Positions 8,782 through 16,656 of a stretch of 64,000 nucleotides of DNA are shown here, one piece after another (the stretch's first letter is position 1; every line of letters starts with the position of its first letter). The position numbers and the translations under genes are program-made. The stretch lies in contig NZ_JAHTMW010000001.1 of the NCBI RefSeq assembly GCF_026236535.1, positions 124,001 through 188,000 of the forward strand, read 5' to 3'. The notes below the pieces were generated by a model. The model was not told the DNA's origin. It saw nothing but the letters and a program-made list of their open reading frames with translations, and ran no database searches. The stretch comes from Streptomyces sp. SKN60. Its GTDB lineage: Bacteria > Actinomycetota > Actinomycetes > Streptomycetales > Streptomycetaceae.

Positions 8782-9207
8782 TTAGGGAAGCGGAGGCACG
8801 GGATTTTCCCGAAGTGGATGCAGGTCGGATTGGTGACGGCGAAGGAGGACGTTCGCGTCGGTCTCCGCGCTCCAGTCGAACCGCTCCCGGGCGGCGGCCC
8901 GGGAGAGCGCGAGCTCGTCGCACTCGGCACAGCTCGGCACGGGCGCGGGCGGGCGCATCAACTCGTACGTCGCACTCGCCCGCTCGTTCACGGCCCGCAC
9001 CCCGGCGGTGATCCGCTCGTCCCGCGTGGCCGGCCGCACCTTCTCCGGATCCGCCTGCCACTCCCGCCCGCCCCCGATCGGCCGCAACATCGCATACGGC
9101 CCGGCCACCCCCCGGTACTCCCCCACCTTCCGCGCCACCACGTCATACAGAAAGTCCCCCCGCTCCGGCCCCTCGTACGCGCTGCCGCCGCCCGTGCACC
9201 CAGCCAT
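8782..9207 (-). CDS. Conserved hypothetical protein with a CxxC pair
   Basis: The 141-residue protein is soluble, with a CAEC pair near residue 93 and the tail RRHQSDLHP. It has no signal peptide or membrane segment. It is transcribed divergently from the XRE regulator and shares a 144-base promoter region with it. Short proteins of this type frequently flank XRE/DUF397 loci in Streptomyces. No function is recognised. Confidence 0.65.
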   Translation of the reverse strand: MAGCTGGGSAYEGPERGDFLYDVVARKVGEYRGVAGPYAMLRPIGGGREWQADPEKVRPATRDERITAGVRAVNERASATYELMRPPAPVPSCAECDELALSRAAARERFDWSAETDANVLLRRHQSDLHPLRENPVPPLP

Positions 9208-9242
9208 GTCGCCGTTCCTCCCAGGACTCGCTTGCTCACTCG

Positions 9243-9260
9243 ATCACCCGATCGGGCGAT
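9243..9260. promoter_or_regulatory. Near-palindrome in the divergent XRE promoter region
   Basis: CCCGATCGGG is a perfect 10-bp palindrome within an 18-base near-dyad (ATCA...CGAT). It lies between the divergent hypothetical gene and the XRE regulator and is a candidate operator for the XRE protein. Confidence 0.35.
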
Positions 9261-9351
9261 TACTCTGTGTGCTCCCAGCGTTGCTCAATGGAGAGGGCGG
9301 CCACAACGCTGATCGCGTGGCAAAGGCTGCTGTCACGAGGGGGGAGTTCAG

Positions 9352-10302
9352 GTGATCGAGCGGGGCGGGAAGGCGGGCGTGGAGCTCGCGACGACGGCGG
9401 AGATGTTCGGCGAACTGCTCAGGCACTACAGGGAGTCAGCGGGCCTGACACAGGAGGCGCTGGCGCGGCAGGTGCCGTGCGACCGGTCGCAGGTGGCGAA
9501 GGTGGAGGCGGCGAAGAGGGTGCCGACGGACACGTTCGCGAAGGCGTGCGACAGGGTGCTGGGGACGGGTCAGAAGTTATTCCACCTGTGGGAGCGGATC
9601 GACTGGTACCCGGAGGTGCAGCACCCGGACTGGTTCGAGCGCAGGGCGGAGATGGACGCGAAGGCCACCGCGATCCGCGCGTACCAAGTCCAGGTCGTGC
9701 CTGGCCTCTTGCAGACCTCGGCTTATGCCCACGCCCTGTACACACAGCGGCTCCGCGATGCCGAGGAGGTGGAGGAGCGCGTCCGCGCCCGACTTAGCCG
9801 CCAGCAGCGCTTCCTCGCACCGGGCGGCCCGACGTACATCGCTGTGCTGGACGAGAGCTGTCTGCAGAACCTGGTCGGAGACGCCACCGTCATGCGGGAG
9901 CAGTGCGCCCATCTGCTGGAGGTGGGTCAGCTCCCCAACATCCGGGTACAGGTAGTGCCGTTCGGCCAGCGCGGAATCGACCGTCCAGACACGTCCATGT
10001 CGCTGATCCAACTGCCCGACGGGCACCAGTGGGTCTACTCGGAATCGCTCGACAGCGGCCATTTCAGCGATGATCCGGCGCTCTTCACTCGACACAGCCA
10101 GACCTATGATGTGCTGAGGGCTGACTGCTTGTCGGGCCACGAATCTGCCGCCCTGATCAGCGACATGATGGAGAGGTACGGGCACCATGCGGAAGCACGA
10201 TCTGTCAGCGGCAACCTGGATCAAGAGCAGCTACAGCGGGGCCAACGGCGGCGACTGCATCGAAGTCGCCCCCGGATTCCCCGACCTCGTCCCCGTACGT
10301 GA
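9352..10302 (+). CDS. XRE-family regulator with DUF5753 domain
   Basis: An N-terminal HTH_31/XRE domain (about 16-70; LTQEALARQVPCDRSQVAKVEAAKR) is followed by a DUF5753 domain containing QVVPGLLQTSAYA and the typical LPNIRVQVVPFG. The GTG start has a strong GGGGGGAG site. This family partners with small DUF397 proteins and several members affect Streptomyces development and antibiotics. Codon 76 is TTA (9577-9579), implying dependence on the bldA tRNA. The last 38 or so residues overlap the downstream DUF397 gene in another frame and look unlike the family, so the C-terminus may be an unconstrained run-through. Confidence 0.9.
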   Translation: MIERGGKAGVELATTAEMFGELLRHYRESAGLTQEALARQVPCDRSQVAKVEAAKRVPTDTFAKACDRVLGTGQKLFHLWERIDWYPEVQHPDWFERRAEMDAKATAIRAYQVQVVPGLLQTSAYAHALYTQRLRDAEEVEERVRARLSRQQRFLAPGGPTYIAVLDESCLQNLVGDATVMREQCAHLLEVGQLPNIRVQVVPFGQRGIDRPDTSMSLIQLPDGHQWVYSESLDSGHFSDDPALFTRHSQTYDVLRADCLSGHESAALISDMMERYGHHAEARSVSGNLDQEQLQRGQRRRLHRSRPRIPRPRPRT

Positions 10303-10381
10303 CAGCAAGACGCCCACCGGCCCGGTGCTCGTGCTCTCCGCCCCGGCCTGGGCGACGTTCGTCGACTCCGTCCGCAGCTGA
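10187..10381 (+). CDS. DUF397 protein (copy 1)
   Basis: The 64-residue DUF397 protein has the family signature WIKSSYSGANGGDCIEVAPG, then VPVRDSKTPTGPVL and a final W-x-x-F motif. DUF397 proteins are cognate partners, and possibly antagonists, of XRE-DUF5753 regulators such as the gene it overlaps by 116 bases. It has its own GAGAGG ribosome binding site. A near-duplicate follows 12 bases after its stop. Confidence 0.9.
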   Translation: MRKHDLSAATWIKSSYSGANGGDCIEVAPGFPDLVPVRDSKTPTGPVLVLSAPAWATFVDSVRS

Positions 10382-10495
10382 GAGGACGCCGCCATGGTGA
10401 CGTGGATCAAGAGCAGCTACAGCGGGGACAACGGCGGAAACTGCATCGAAGTCGCCCCCGGATTCCCCGGCCTCGTCCCCGTACGTGACAGCAAG
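10217..10495 (+). repeat. Tandem duplication of the DUF397 core
   Basis: Two 93-base direct copies (10217-10309 and 10403-10495), offset by 186 bases, differ at only 4 positions. They encode the same WIKSSYSG to VRDSK core in both small genes. This near identity at the nucleotide level points to a recent duplication or ongoing gene conversion. Confidence 0.9.
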
Positions 10496-10561
10496 GCCCC
10501 GGAGGGCCCCGCTGTCGTCTTCGACCGCGCCGCGTGGGAGATGTTCGTCCACAGCCTGTGA
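10394..10561 (+). CDS. DUF397 protein (copy 2)
   Basis: The 55-residue protein starts at ATG 10394 (MVTWIKSSYSG) and ends at TGA 10559-10561. It keeps the core NGGNCIEVAPG and VPVRDSKAPEGPAVV, but its C-terminus (DRAAWEMFVHSL) differs from copy 1. It also lacks the first 10 or so residues of copy 1. The divergent tails suggest different partners or partial redundancy. It ends 4 bases from the convergent DoxX gene. Confidence 0.88.
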   Translation: MVTWIKSSYSGDNGGNCIEVAPGFPGLVPVRDSKAPEGPAVVFDRAAWEMFVHSL

Positions 10562-10565
10562 ATCG

Positions 10566-10907
10566 TCACGCCGCCAGCGCCAGGACGGCGACGGCCGGTG
10601 CCATGTACATCAGCGGAAAGGCGATGTGCCCGTACGCGCGGGCGCGGAGGACGGTGATGACCGCGCCCGCGAAGTACAGGACGAGTCCGATCGCGGCGGC
10701 GATCCCGATCGCCGGGATCGCGTACCCGACGAGGAGCCCCACCGCGCCGGCCAGCTTGGCGACGCCGAGCAGGTTCCAGGTGGAGCGCGGGACGCCGTAC
10801 TCCGCGAGCGGCTCCACGACGAACTTCGCGCGGAAGAAGATCGCCGCTCCCGAGAAACCCGCCATGAAGGCGGCGACGGCGGTCACGACGGTGGCGGTGG
10901 TGGACAT
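10566..10907 (-). CDS. DoxX-family membrane protein
   Basis: The 113-residue protein has four predicted membrane segments and the DoxX-like pattern KFVVEPLAEYGVPRSTWNLLGVAKLAGAVGLLVG. ATG 10907 follows a GAGGAG ribosome binding site. Such proteins are small integral membrane proteins linked to redox or stress functions. The family name is secure but the role is not. It is convergent with the DUF397 pair. Confidence 0.85.
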   Translation of the reverse strand: MSTTATVVTAVAAFMAGFSGAAIFFRAKFVVEPLAEYGVPRSTWNLLGVAKLAGAVGLLVGYAIPAIGIAAAIGLVLYFAGAVITVLRARAYGHIAFPLMYMAPAVAVLALAA

Positions 10908-11556
10908 CTCTGGCTCCTCGCTCGTGCGGCGACGGGCGTTTCCCGCGCTCGCACTGCACTGACACCGCCCAGGCGGTACGTGTGACCGCCCCGGGAAGTT
11001 TTTTCTGGAGCCGTTTCTCGGGGCGGGGCTCGGGCCCTCCGGCCCGAGGTCCCGGCAGGCTTCTGGTGCGGCCGCCCTCTCTCCGAGCGTGGCCCCCTCC
11101 ACCACCGCCTCAAGGGCGCTCCCTGCGGTCGCGTCGCAAGCGATGGCCTACGGCCACCCTTGACCCGGTGTCTCCGGGGGCCTTTAACCACTCGGAGGGC
11201 GGCCGGGGGGCCCGGCCACGCGGACAGGCCCGGGTATCGCTCCGCGCCATGGGCGGGCAGCGGGCCGGTGGGTAGGGGCTCGGTTCGCGGCGGGGGTTGT
11301 CGGGGATGACTCGTGGAGGTCAGTCGCCGTATGCACGCTCGCCCCAAGGCTCCGGCGCCGCCTGTGGCCTCCAGATGATGCAAAGTCCGCAATCCCCGGC
11401 CGGGTTGGGGTGAGTGGGACTCATGTGACTGGTGAGGCGATCCGAACGCGTTCCCAACCGACTTTGCACGCCGTCCGACGAGCAGCCGGCCTCGAAAGCG
11501 GCGGGCCTCTCGGGCAGGATCGGCTCCGGTCGGACCCAGCGGCGGGGTGGGGTGAC
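10908..11556. other. Gene-free GC-rich stretch with inverted repeats
   Basis: About 650 bases contain no frame with convincing codon bias. The middle (about 11100-11240) holds imperfect dyads such as TGGCC-TAC-GGCCA and resembles intergenic filler I have seen repeatedly in Streptomyces genomes (recollection only). Nearer the next gene, TGCAAAGTC (11379-11387) and GACTTTGCA (11460-11468) form a perfect 9-bp inverted repeat. It encloses a further GGTTGGG/CCCAACC pair, so a structured leader RNA is possible. Confidence 0.4.
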
Positions 11557-12585
11557 GTGGGCGACTGGCGGACCGATCCGGCGTACGCGATGTGTCGGGC
11601 CTTGGTGGACGGGGCGGAGCTGTCCTCGTTCACGGGCGGGCCGTTCGACGTGCGGGCGGTGGTGGCAAGCATCCGGCCCGAGGCCAAGGACGGGTTTCTG
11701 CTCGACGAAGTGCCGTGGGAGCACTTCCCGCAGGGCCACCGTGTGAGGGATGCCGTGCGCCTGCTGCACTCCGGCGACTCGCCCGTTGACGCCGGGGCGG
11801 GCGTGGTGAGCGGCATGTGTGCCAATGACATGCGGGCCGCAGCCGCGCTCGCCGTGCCGTTCCTGATCCGGATCGCCGCCGACACCGGCCACCCCCGTCG
11901 TGTCGACGCGCTTGGCGAGATCCCCTGCCCGGCCCGCGCCCGCCACTTCGGCATCGCCTCCCGGGACGAACTGCTGCTCCACCGCCGTGCCCAGGACGAC
12001 GACCTCTACGACGGCTACGGCGTCGAGGTGACCGGCTATCCGGCAGGCTGGTCGGTCGGCGCCGCCCGGGCCGCGATCACCGCCGACGCCACCCTCTTGC
12101 AGAACCTTCTCGACGACCCCGACCCTGCGATCCGGATCCGCGCCGCCTACGCCCTGGCCACCGTCACCGACCTCGAACGCTCTGTCCGTGGCGCCTTCGT
12201 CGCCCGGCTCGCAGTCGAGCAGGACCCGATCGTCCGCGCCGCCCTGGTCCTCGCCACCGCCGAAGCCACCCGTTCTCACCCCCACCCGCCGACCACTGCC
12301 TGGATGCGGGAGCGGTGGCGGGACCAGACACAGGTGTCCGAGGTCCGGCTGGCCGCCGCGATCGGCTGGCTCTGCCTCACCGACGAACCCGCCCCCGACG
12401 ACCTGGTCACGGCGGTCGAAGACCTCGCCACCAAGGAGTTGGCCGACGCCATGGAGGCCCTGCCCTGGATGACCGCTGCCGGCGGGTCCGGGGAGACGGG
12501 ACTGCGGCGCTGTGTGCGGAAGATGCTCCATCCCGAGCAGCCCGATCCGGCGCGGTCCGACGACCCGTGGGCCCCTCGCCCCTGA
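11557..12585 (+). CDS. HEAT-repeat-like protein
   Basis: The protein has 342 residues from GTG 11557, chosen because codon bias and protein-like sequence (VGDWRTDPAYAMCRAL) begin there. An upstream GTG at 11410 would add 49 low-quality residues. The body contains alpha-helical repeats such as LLDDPDPAIRIRAAYALATV and VEQDPIVRAALVLATAEA, typical of HEAT/armadillo solenoids. It is predicted cytoplasmic and probably a protein-protein scaffold. No catalytic motif is seen. A hairpin follows the stop. Confidence 0.7.
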   Translation: MGDWRTDPAYAMCRALVDGAELSSFTGGPFDVRAVVASIRPEAKDGFLLDEVPWEHFPQGHRVRDAVRLLHSGDSPVDAGAGVVSGMCANDMRAAAALAVPFLIRIAADTGHPRRVDALGEIPCPARARHFGIASRDELLLHRRAQDDDLYDGYGVEVTGYPAGWSVGAARAAITADATLLQNLLDDPDPAIRIRAAYALATVTDLERSVRGAFVARLAVEQDPIVRAALVLATAEATRSHPHPPTTAWMRERWRDQTQVSEVRLAAAIGWLCLTDEPAPDDLVTAVEDLATKELADAMEALPWMTAAGGSGETGLRRCVRKMLHPEQPDPARSDDPWAPRP

Positions 12586-12609
12586 GGAGCGGCTGCGGGA
12601 CATGCGAAA

Positions 12610-12631
12610 GGCGAGGAGCCCGCTCCTCGCC
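12610..12631 (+). terminator. Hairpin after the HEAT-like gene
   Basis: GGCGAGGAG and CTCCTCGCC pair across a four-base loop, 25 bases after the stop. There is no U run. Confidence 0.6.
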
Positions 12632-12727
12632 ATGGTCAACGTATAGCGCACGGGGGGTCTTGCGGCAAGGCCCCCTCGGTGGCGCAGAATCGGCGACCGT
12701 TGCTGGTCGGAGTGAGGGGGAAGTGGC

Positions 12728-13954
12728 ATGCGAGTGGTGCTGTCGTCGTACGGGTCGCGGGGGGACGTCGAGCCGATGGTGGCGCTGGCGGGTGCGCTGC
12801 GGGGGCTGGGGGCCGAGGTGCGGGTGTGTGCGCCGGAGGACGAGGAGTTCGCCGGGCGGCTGGCCGGGGTCGGGGTGGAGTTCGTGCCGGTGCGGTTGTC
12901 GATCCGGGCGCTGGTGGCCGGGGTGAACGGCGGGGCGGCGCCGTCGATGACCGAGCGGGTGACGATGGTGGCGGCGGCGCAGTACGAGGCGGTGGCCGTG
13001 GCCGGCGAGGGGGCGGACGTGGTGGTCGCGACCGGGCTGTTCCCGGCCGTGGCCGGGGCGCGGTCGGCGGCCGGGAAGCGGGGGCTGCGGTACGCGTACG
13101 TGTCGTACTTCCCCGGCATGCTGCCGTCGCCGCACCACCCGCCGTATCCGCTGCCGGGCCGTCCGCTGCCGGAGGGCGTGACCGACAACCGGACGCTGTG
13201 GGAGCTGGACGTCGAGGGGCAGAACGCGGTGTACGGGCCCGGGCTCGCCGCCTTCCGCGCGTCGGTCGGGCTGGCGCCGCTGGAGAGCGTCCGCGACTAC
13301 GCGATCGGTGGGCGGCCGTTGCTCGCGGCCGATCCGGTGCTGGGGCCGTGGGAGGTGCCGGCCGAGCTCGATGTCGTACAGACGGGTGCGTGGATCCAGG
13401 CGGACGAGCGCCCGCTCTCCGATGACCTGGAGGGGTTCCTGCAGGCCGGGGAGGCGCCGGTGTACGTGGGCTTCGGCAGCATGTCGATGCAGGGGTCGGC
13501 CCACGCGGCGCGGGTGTCGATCGAGGCGGTACGGGGACAGGGGCGTCGGGTGCTCGTGTCGCGGGGGTGGGCCGAGCTCGGGCTGATCGACGACGCCGAC
13601 GACTGCCTGGCGGTGGGCGAGGCCAACCACCAGGCGCTGTTCCCCCGGGTCGCGGCGGTGGTCCACCACGGCGGCGCGGGCACGACCACGACGGCCGCCC
13701 GGGCCGGTGTGCCCCAGGTGGTGGTTCCGCAGCTGGTGGACCAGCCGTACTGGGCGAGCCGGTTGGCCGGTCTGGGCGTCGGCGCCGCCCACGACGGCCC
13801 GGTGCCGAGCGTCGCCTCCCTGTCGGCCGCCCTGGCCACCGCCCTCGCGCCCGAGACCGGCACCGCGGCGCGGGAGCTCGCGGGGCGGATCCGTACCGAC
13901 GGGGCCGAGCGGACCGCGAAGCTGCTCCTGGACGGCTTCGGCGAACCGGCGTGA
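12728..13954 (+). CDS. GT1-family (MGT/sterol-type) glycosyltransferase
   Basis: The 408-residue enzyme has the GT-B N-terminus MRVVLSSYGSRGDVEPMVALA and the nucleotide-sugar signature VHHGGAGTTTTAARAGVPQV. This is followed by PQLVDQPYWASRL, as in antibiotic and sterol glucosyltransferases such as GtfB or UGT80. It should transfer a sugar from an NDP-sugar to a lipophilic acceptor such as a macrolide, sterol or polyketide. GGGGGAAG precedes the ATG. It stands alone between terminators, so the natural acceptor cannot be read from context; a resistance or detoxification glycosylation role is possible. Confidence 0.88.
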   Translation: MRVVLSSYGSRGDVEPMVALAGALRGLGAEVRVCAPEDEEFAGRLAGVGVEFVPVRLSIRALVAGVNGGAAPSMTERVTMVAAAQYEAVAVAGEGADVVVATGLFPAVAGARSAAGKRGLRYAYVSYFPGMLPSPHHPPYPLPGRPLPEGVTDNRTLWELDVEGQNAVYGPGLAAFRASVGLAPLESVRDYAIGGRPLLAADPVLGPWEVPAELDVVQTGAWIQADERPLSDDLEGFLQAGEAPVYVGFGSMSMQGSAHAARVSIEAVRGQGRRVLVSRGWAELGLIDDADDCLAVGEANHQALFPRVAAVVHHGGAGTTTTAARAGVPQVVVPQLVDQPYWASRLAGLGVGAAHDGPVPSVASLSAALATALAPETGTAARELAGRIRTDGAERTAKLLLDGFGEPA

Positions 13955-13972
13955 CTCAGTGAGTCAGTGAGT

Positions 13973-13997
13973 GAGAGGGCGGTCCGACCGCCCTCTC
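13973..13997. terminator. Convergent terminator hairpin
   Basis: GAGAGGGCGG and CCGCCCTCTC form a 10-bp stem with a 5-base loop between the rightward glycosyltransferase and the leftward small membrane gene. Confidence 0.65.
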
Positions 13998-14008
13998 CCG
14001 CGCGGCTG

Positions 14009-14239
14009 TCAGCCCAGCGCCAGCCAGGCCACGCCTGCCAGGACGGCGATCGCGACGATCACGCCGACGATCACGCCGACGCGGGGGCCGGAGGACGGCG
14101 CGGCGGTCTGGTGCTGCTGCTGGCGCTGCGGGGTGCCCTCGTCGACGAAGGCGCGGAACATCTGCGTGCTGCCGGCGGGGTCGTAGCCGCCGTCGTTCGC
14201 CGGGCCCTGGCCGTACGGTGCTTGGGGGTTGTGTGCCAT
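14009..14239 (-). CDS. Small C-tail-anchored membrane protein
   Basis: The 76-residue protein has a hydrophilic Gln/Gly/Pro-rich N-terminus and one C-terminal hydrophobic helix of about 23 residues ending exactly at the stop, a tail-anchor layout. MAHNPQAPYGQGP is chosen as start (ATG 14239). The ribosome binding site is weak, so the mRNA could be leaderless. No known family is recognised. Confidence 0.65.
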   Translation of the reverse strand: MAHNPQAPYGQGPANDGGYDPAGSTQMFRAFVDEGTPQRQQQHQTAAPSSGPRVGVIVGVIVAIAVLAGVAWLALG

Positions 14240-14388
14240 GGCCCCAGACCCTAGCGAACCCGGCCCCCTCCGGGTCCAGTGGGGCGCAGGGGGTTTCACA
14301 GGGCGCTCACCCGACCGCCGGTTCTGTGCCCGTACCCGCGTCCGGCTTCCGCTTTGCCGATTCTTTAGTCTGCTTTGACCGAATTAGT

Positions 14389-14431
14389 TTGCCTGAAGCA
14401 ACCATCCATCTCTATGGTTGCTCTAAGCAAC
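14389..14431. promoter_or_regulatory. MarR operators overlapping the promoter
   Basis: Two 13-15 bp dyads lie 22 bases upstream of the MarR start: TTGC-CTGAA-GCAA (14389-14401) and GTTGC-TCTAA-GCAAC (14417-14431). The inner halves also form GCAACCAT-N8-ATGGTTGC. A promoter TTGCCT (14389-14394)-18 bp-TATGGT (14413-14418) coincides with them. A MarR dimer on each dyad would block RNA polymerase directly, so this is a clear autoregulatory site for the MarR-efflux operon. Confidence 0.75.
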
Positions 14432-14452
14432 AAGATCGATGGAGACGCCTCG

Positions 14453-14902
14453 ATGCAGACGCTGAACCGGTACGAGGAACTCGCCCGCGCGGTGAGCGCC
14501 ATCGGCGCCGTCAAGCGCGGCCTCGCCCGCGCGCTGCCCGTCCAGTGCCAGGGCGGAGCGGCGGCGGTGCTCGCCCTCATCAAGCACCACGGCGACATGC
14601 GGATGAGCCGGCTGGCCGAACTGATGGCCGTCGACATGTCCGTGTGCAGCCGTCATGTGGCGCACACCGTGGACCACGGCTGGGTCGAGCGACTGCCCGA
14701 CCCCGACGACAAGCGCTCCCGGATCCTGCGGCTCACCGACGAAGGCGAGGCGATGCTCGGCGAGCTCGACCAGCGGGTCACCGATGCCTTCGCCCGCCAC
14801 CTGGCGGACTGGTCCGACGACGACGTCGCCCGGCTGACCACTCTCCTCGCCCGCCTCCGCGACTCCTTCGGGGACTGCCGGGCCCACCACGCCCGCGACT
14901 GA
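14453..14902 (+). CDS. MarR-family transcriptional regulator
   Basis: The 149-residue MarR protein has a winged helix (MRMSRLAELMAVDMSVCSRHVAHT) and the wing DPDDKRSRILRLTDEGEAML. I chose ATG 14453 (MQTLNRYEEL) because GGAGA lies upstream; a longer frame would run through the operators. The efflux pump gene follows by 67 bases in the same direction, so this is the local repressor, presumably released by the pump substrate. Confidence 0.9.
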   Translation: MQTLNRYEELARAVSAIGAVKRGLARALPVQCQGGAAAVLALIKHHGDMRMSRLAELMAVDMSVCSRHVAHTVDHGWVERLPDPDDKRSRILRLTDEGEAMLGELDQRVTDAFARHLADWSDDDVARLTTLLARLRDSFGDCRAHHARD

Positions 14903-14969
14903 CGACGGCCGCGACCGACGCCCGACCGCGACGACCGACGCCCGCGACGACTTCACGCAAAGGAAATTC

Positions 14970-16568
14970 ATGGCTACCACCGCACCTGCCACGGGTGCAC
15001 GGGAGGGCCGGGCCGACAGCTCCGGCGCCCCGATGACGCACCGGCAGATCATGGAGGCGCTGTCCGGGCTCCTGCTCGGCATGTTCGTCGCCATCCTGTC
15101 CTCGACGATCGTCTCCAACGCCCTCCCGCAGATCATCACCGACCTCGGCGGCGGCCAGTCCGCCTACACCTGGGTCGTCACCGCCGCCCTCCTCTCGATG
15201 ACGGCGACCACCCCGCTCTGGGGCAAGCTCGCGGACCTCTTCTCCAAGAAGCTCCTGGTCCAGATAGCCCTGATCATCTACGTCGCCGGCTCGGTCGTCG
15301 CCGGCCTCTCCCAGAACACCGGCATGCTCATCGCCTGCCGCGTCGTCCAGGGCATCGGCGTCGGCGGTCTGACCGCCCTCTCCCAGATCATCCTGGCCGC
15401 CATGATCGCCCCGCGTGAGCGCGGCCGGTACAGCGGCTACCTCGGCGCCGTCTTCGCCGTCGCCACCGTCGGCGGCCCGCTGCTCGGCGGCGTCATCACC
15501 GACACCGAGTGGCTCGGCTGGCGCTGGTGCTTCTACGTCGGCGTGCCCTTCGCGCTCATCGCGCTGTTCGTCCTGCAGAAGACCCTCAAGCTCCCCGTCG
15601 TGAAGCGACAGGTCAAGGTCGACTGGGCCGGCGCCTTCTTCATCAGCGCCGCCGTCTCCCTGCTCCTCATCTGGGTCACCTTCGCCGGCGACAAGTACGA
15701 CTGGATGTCCTGGCAGACCATCGCCATGGTCGGCGGCTCCGTCCTCCTCGGCGCCCTCTTCCTCCTCGTCGAGTCCCGCGCCGCCGAGCCGATCATCCCG
15801 CTGCGCCTGTTCCGCAACCGCACGATCGCGCTGGCCTCCACGGCCTCCCTCTTCGTCGGCGTCGCGATGTTCGCCGGCACGGTCTTCTTCAGCCAGTACT
15901 TCCAGCTGGCCCGCAACGAGTCGCCGACCATGTCCGGCGTCCTCACCATCCCGATGATCGGCGGCCTGTTCGTCTCCTCGACGGTCTCCGGCATGATCAT
16001 CACCAAGACCGGCCGCTGGAAGGCCTGGCTGGTCAGCGGCGGCGCCCTCGCTGCCGGCGGCCTCGGCCTGCTCGGCACGATCCGTTACGACACCGAGTAC
16101 TGGCACATCGCGATCTTCATGGCGGTCCTCGGCCTCGGCCTCGGCATGATGATGCAGAACCTGGTCCTCTGCACCCAGAACCAGGTCGCCCCCTCCGACC
16201 TCGGCGCCGCCTCCTCCACGGTCACCTTCTTCCGCTCCCTCGGCGGTGCGATCGGTGTCTCGGCGCTCGGCGCGGTCATGGCCCACCGGGTCACCGACTA
16301 CGTCAAGGACGGCCTGACCGAGCTCGGCCCCAAGGCCGCGGCGGCCATGGGCCAGGGCGGCGGCGGCATCCCCGACATGGACAAGCTGCCGGCCCCGATC
16401 CGTACGGTCATGGAGAGCGCGTACGGCCACGGCGTGGGCGACGTGTTCCTCTACTCCGCGCCCTTCGCGCTGCTCGCCTTCCTCGTGACGCTGTTCATCA
16501 AGGAGGTCGCGCTGAAGAGCAACACCACGGTGAAGGCCGACGAGGTGACCGACAAGGTCGCCAAGTAA
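14970..16568 (+). CDS. DHA2 (EmrB/QacA) MFS drug efflux transporter
   Basis: This 532-residue transporter has 14 predicted membrane segments. It carries motif A-like GKLADLFSKKLLVQ after TM2 and the DHA2 signature RVVQGIGVGGLTALSQ. It is predicted to export drugs or metabolites in exchange for protons. AAAGGAAA precedes the ATG. It is the second gene of the MarR-controlled unit and is followed by a strong bidirectional hairpin. It differs clearly from the second DHA2 pump at 17476-19035 and so is not a recent duplicate. Confidence 0.9.
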   Translation: MATTAPATGAREGRADSSGAPMTHRQIMEALSGLLLGMFVAILSSTIVSNALPQIITDLGGGQSAYTWVVTAALLSMTATTPLWGKLADLFSKKLLVQIALIIYVAGSVVAGLSQNTGMLIACRVVQGIGVGGLTALSQIILAAMIAPRERGRYSGYLGAVFAVATVGGPLLGGVITDTEWLGWRWCFYVGVPFALIALFVLQKTLKLPVVKRQVKVDWAGAFFISAAVSLLLIWVTFAGDKYDWMSWQTIAMVGGSVLLGALFLLVESRAAEPIIPLRLFRNRTIALASTASLFVGVAMFAGTVFFSQYFQLARNESPTMSGVLTIPMIGGLFVSSTVSGMIITKTGRWKAWLVSGGALAAGGLGLLGTIRYDTEYWHIAIFMAVLGLGLGMMMQNLVLCTQNQVAPSDLGAASSTVTFFRSLGGAIGVSALGAVMAHRVTDYVKDGLTELGPKAAAAMGQGGGGIPDMDKLPAPIRTVMESAYGHGVGDVFLYSAPFALLAFLVTLFIKEVALKSNTTVKADEVTDKVAK

Positions 16569-16620
16569 CGGCCACAGGACTCCCGGGCGCGCTTCGAGCG
16601 GAGGCGCGGCCGGGTACGGA

Positions 16621-16656
16621 ACGGAGCGGCGGGCAGGGGACGGCCCGCCGCTCCGT
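16621..16656. terminator. Bidirectional terminator between efflux gene and TetR gene
   Basis: A 14-bp perfect stem (16621-16634 with 16643-16656) has an 8-base loop. It separates the rightward pump from the leftward TetR gene and touches the latter's stop codon. Confidence 0.75.

Noticed and set aside
11320..13188. 622-codon minus-strand frame spanning the HEAT-like and GT1 genes
   Set aside because: It crosses a terminator hairpin and two plus-strand genes with correct family motifs, so it is a shadow.
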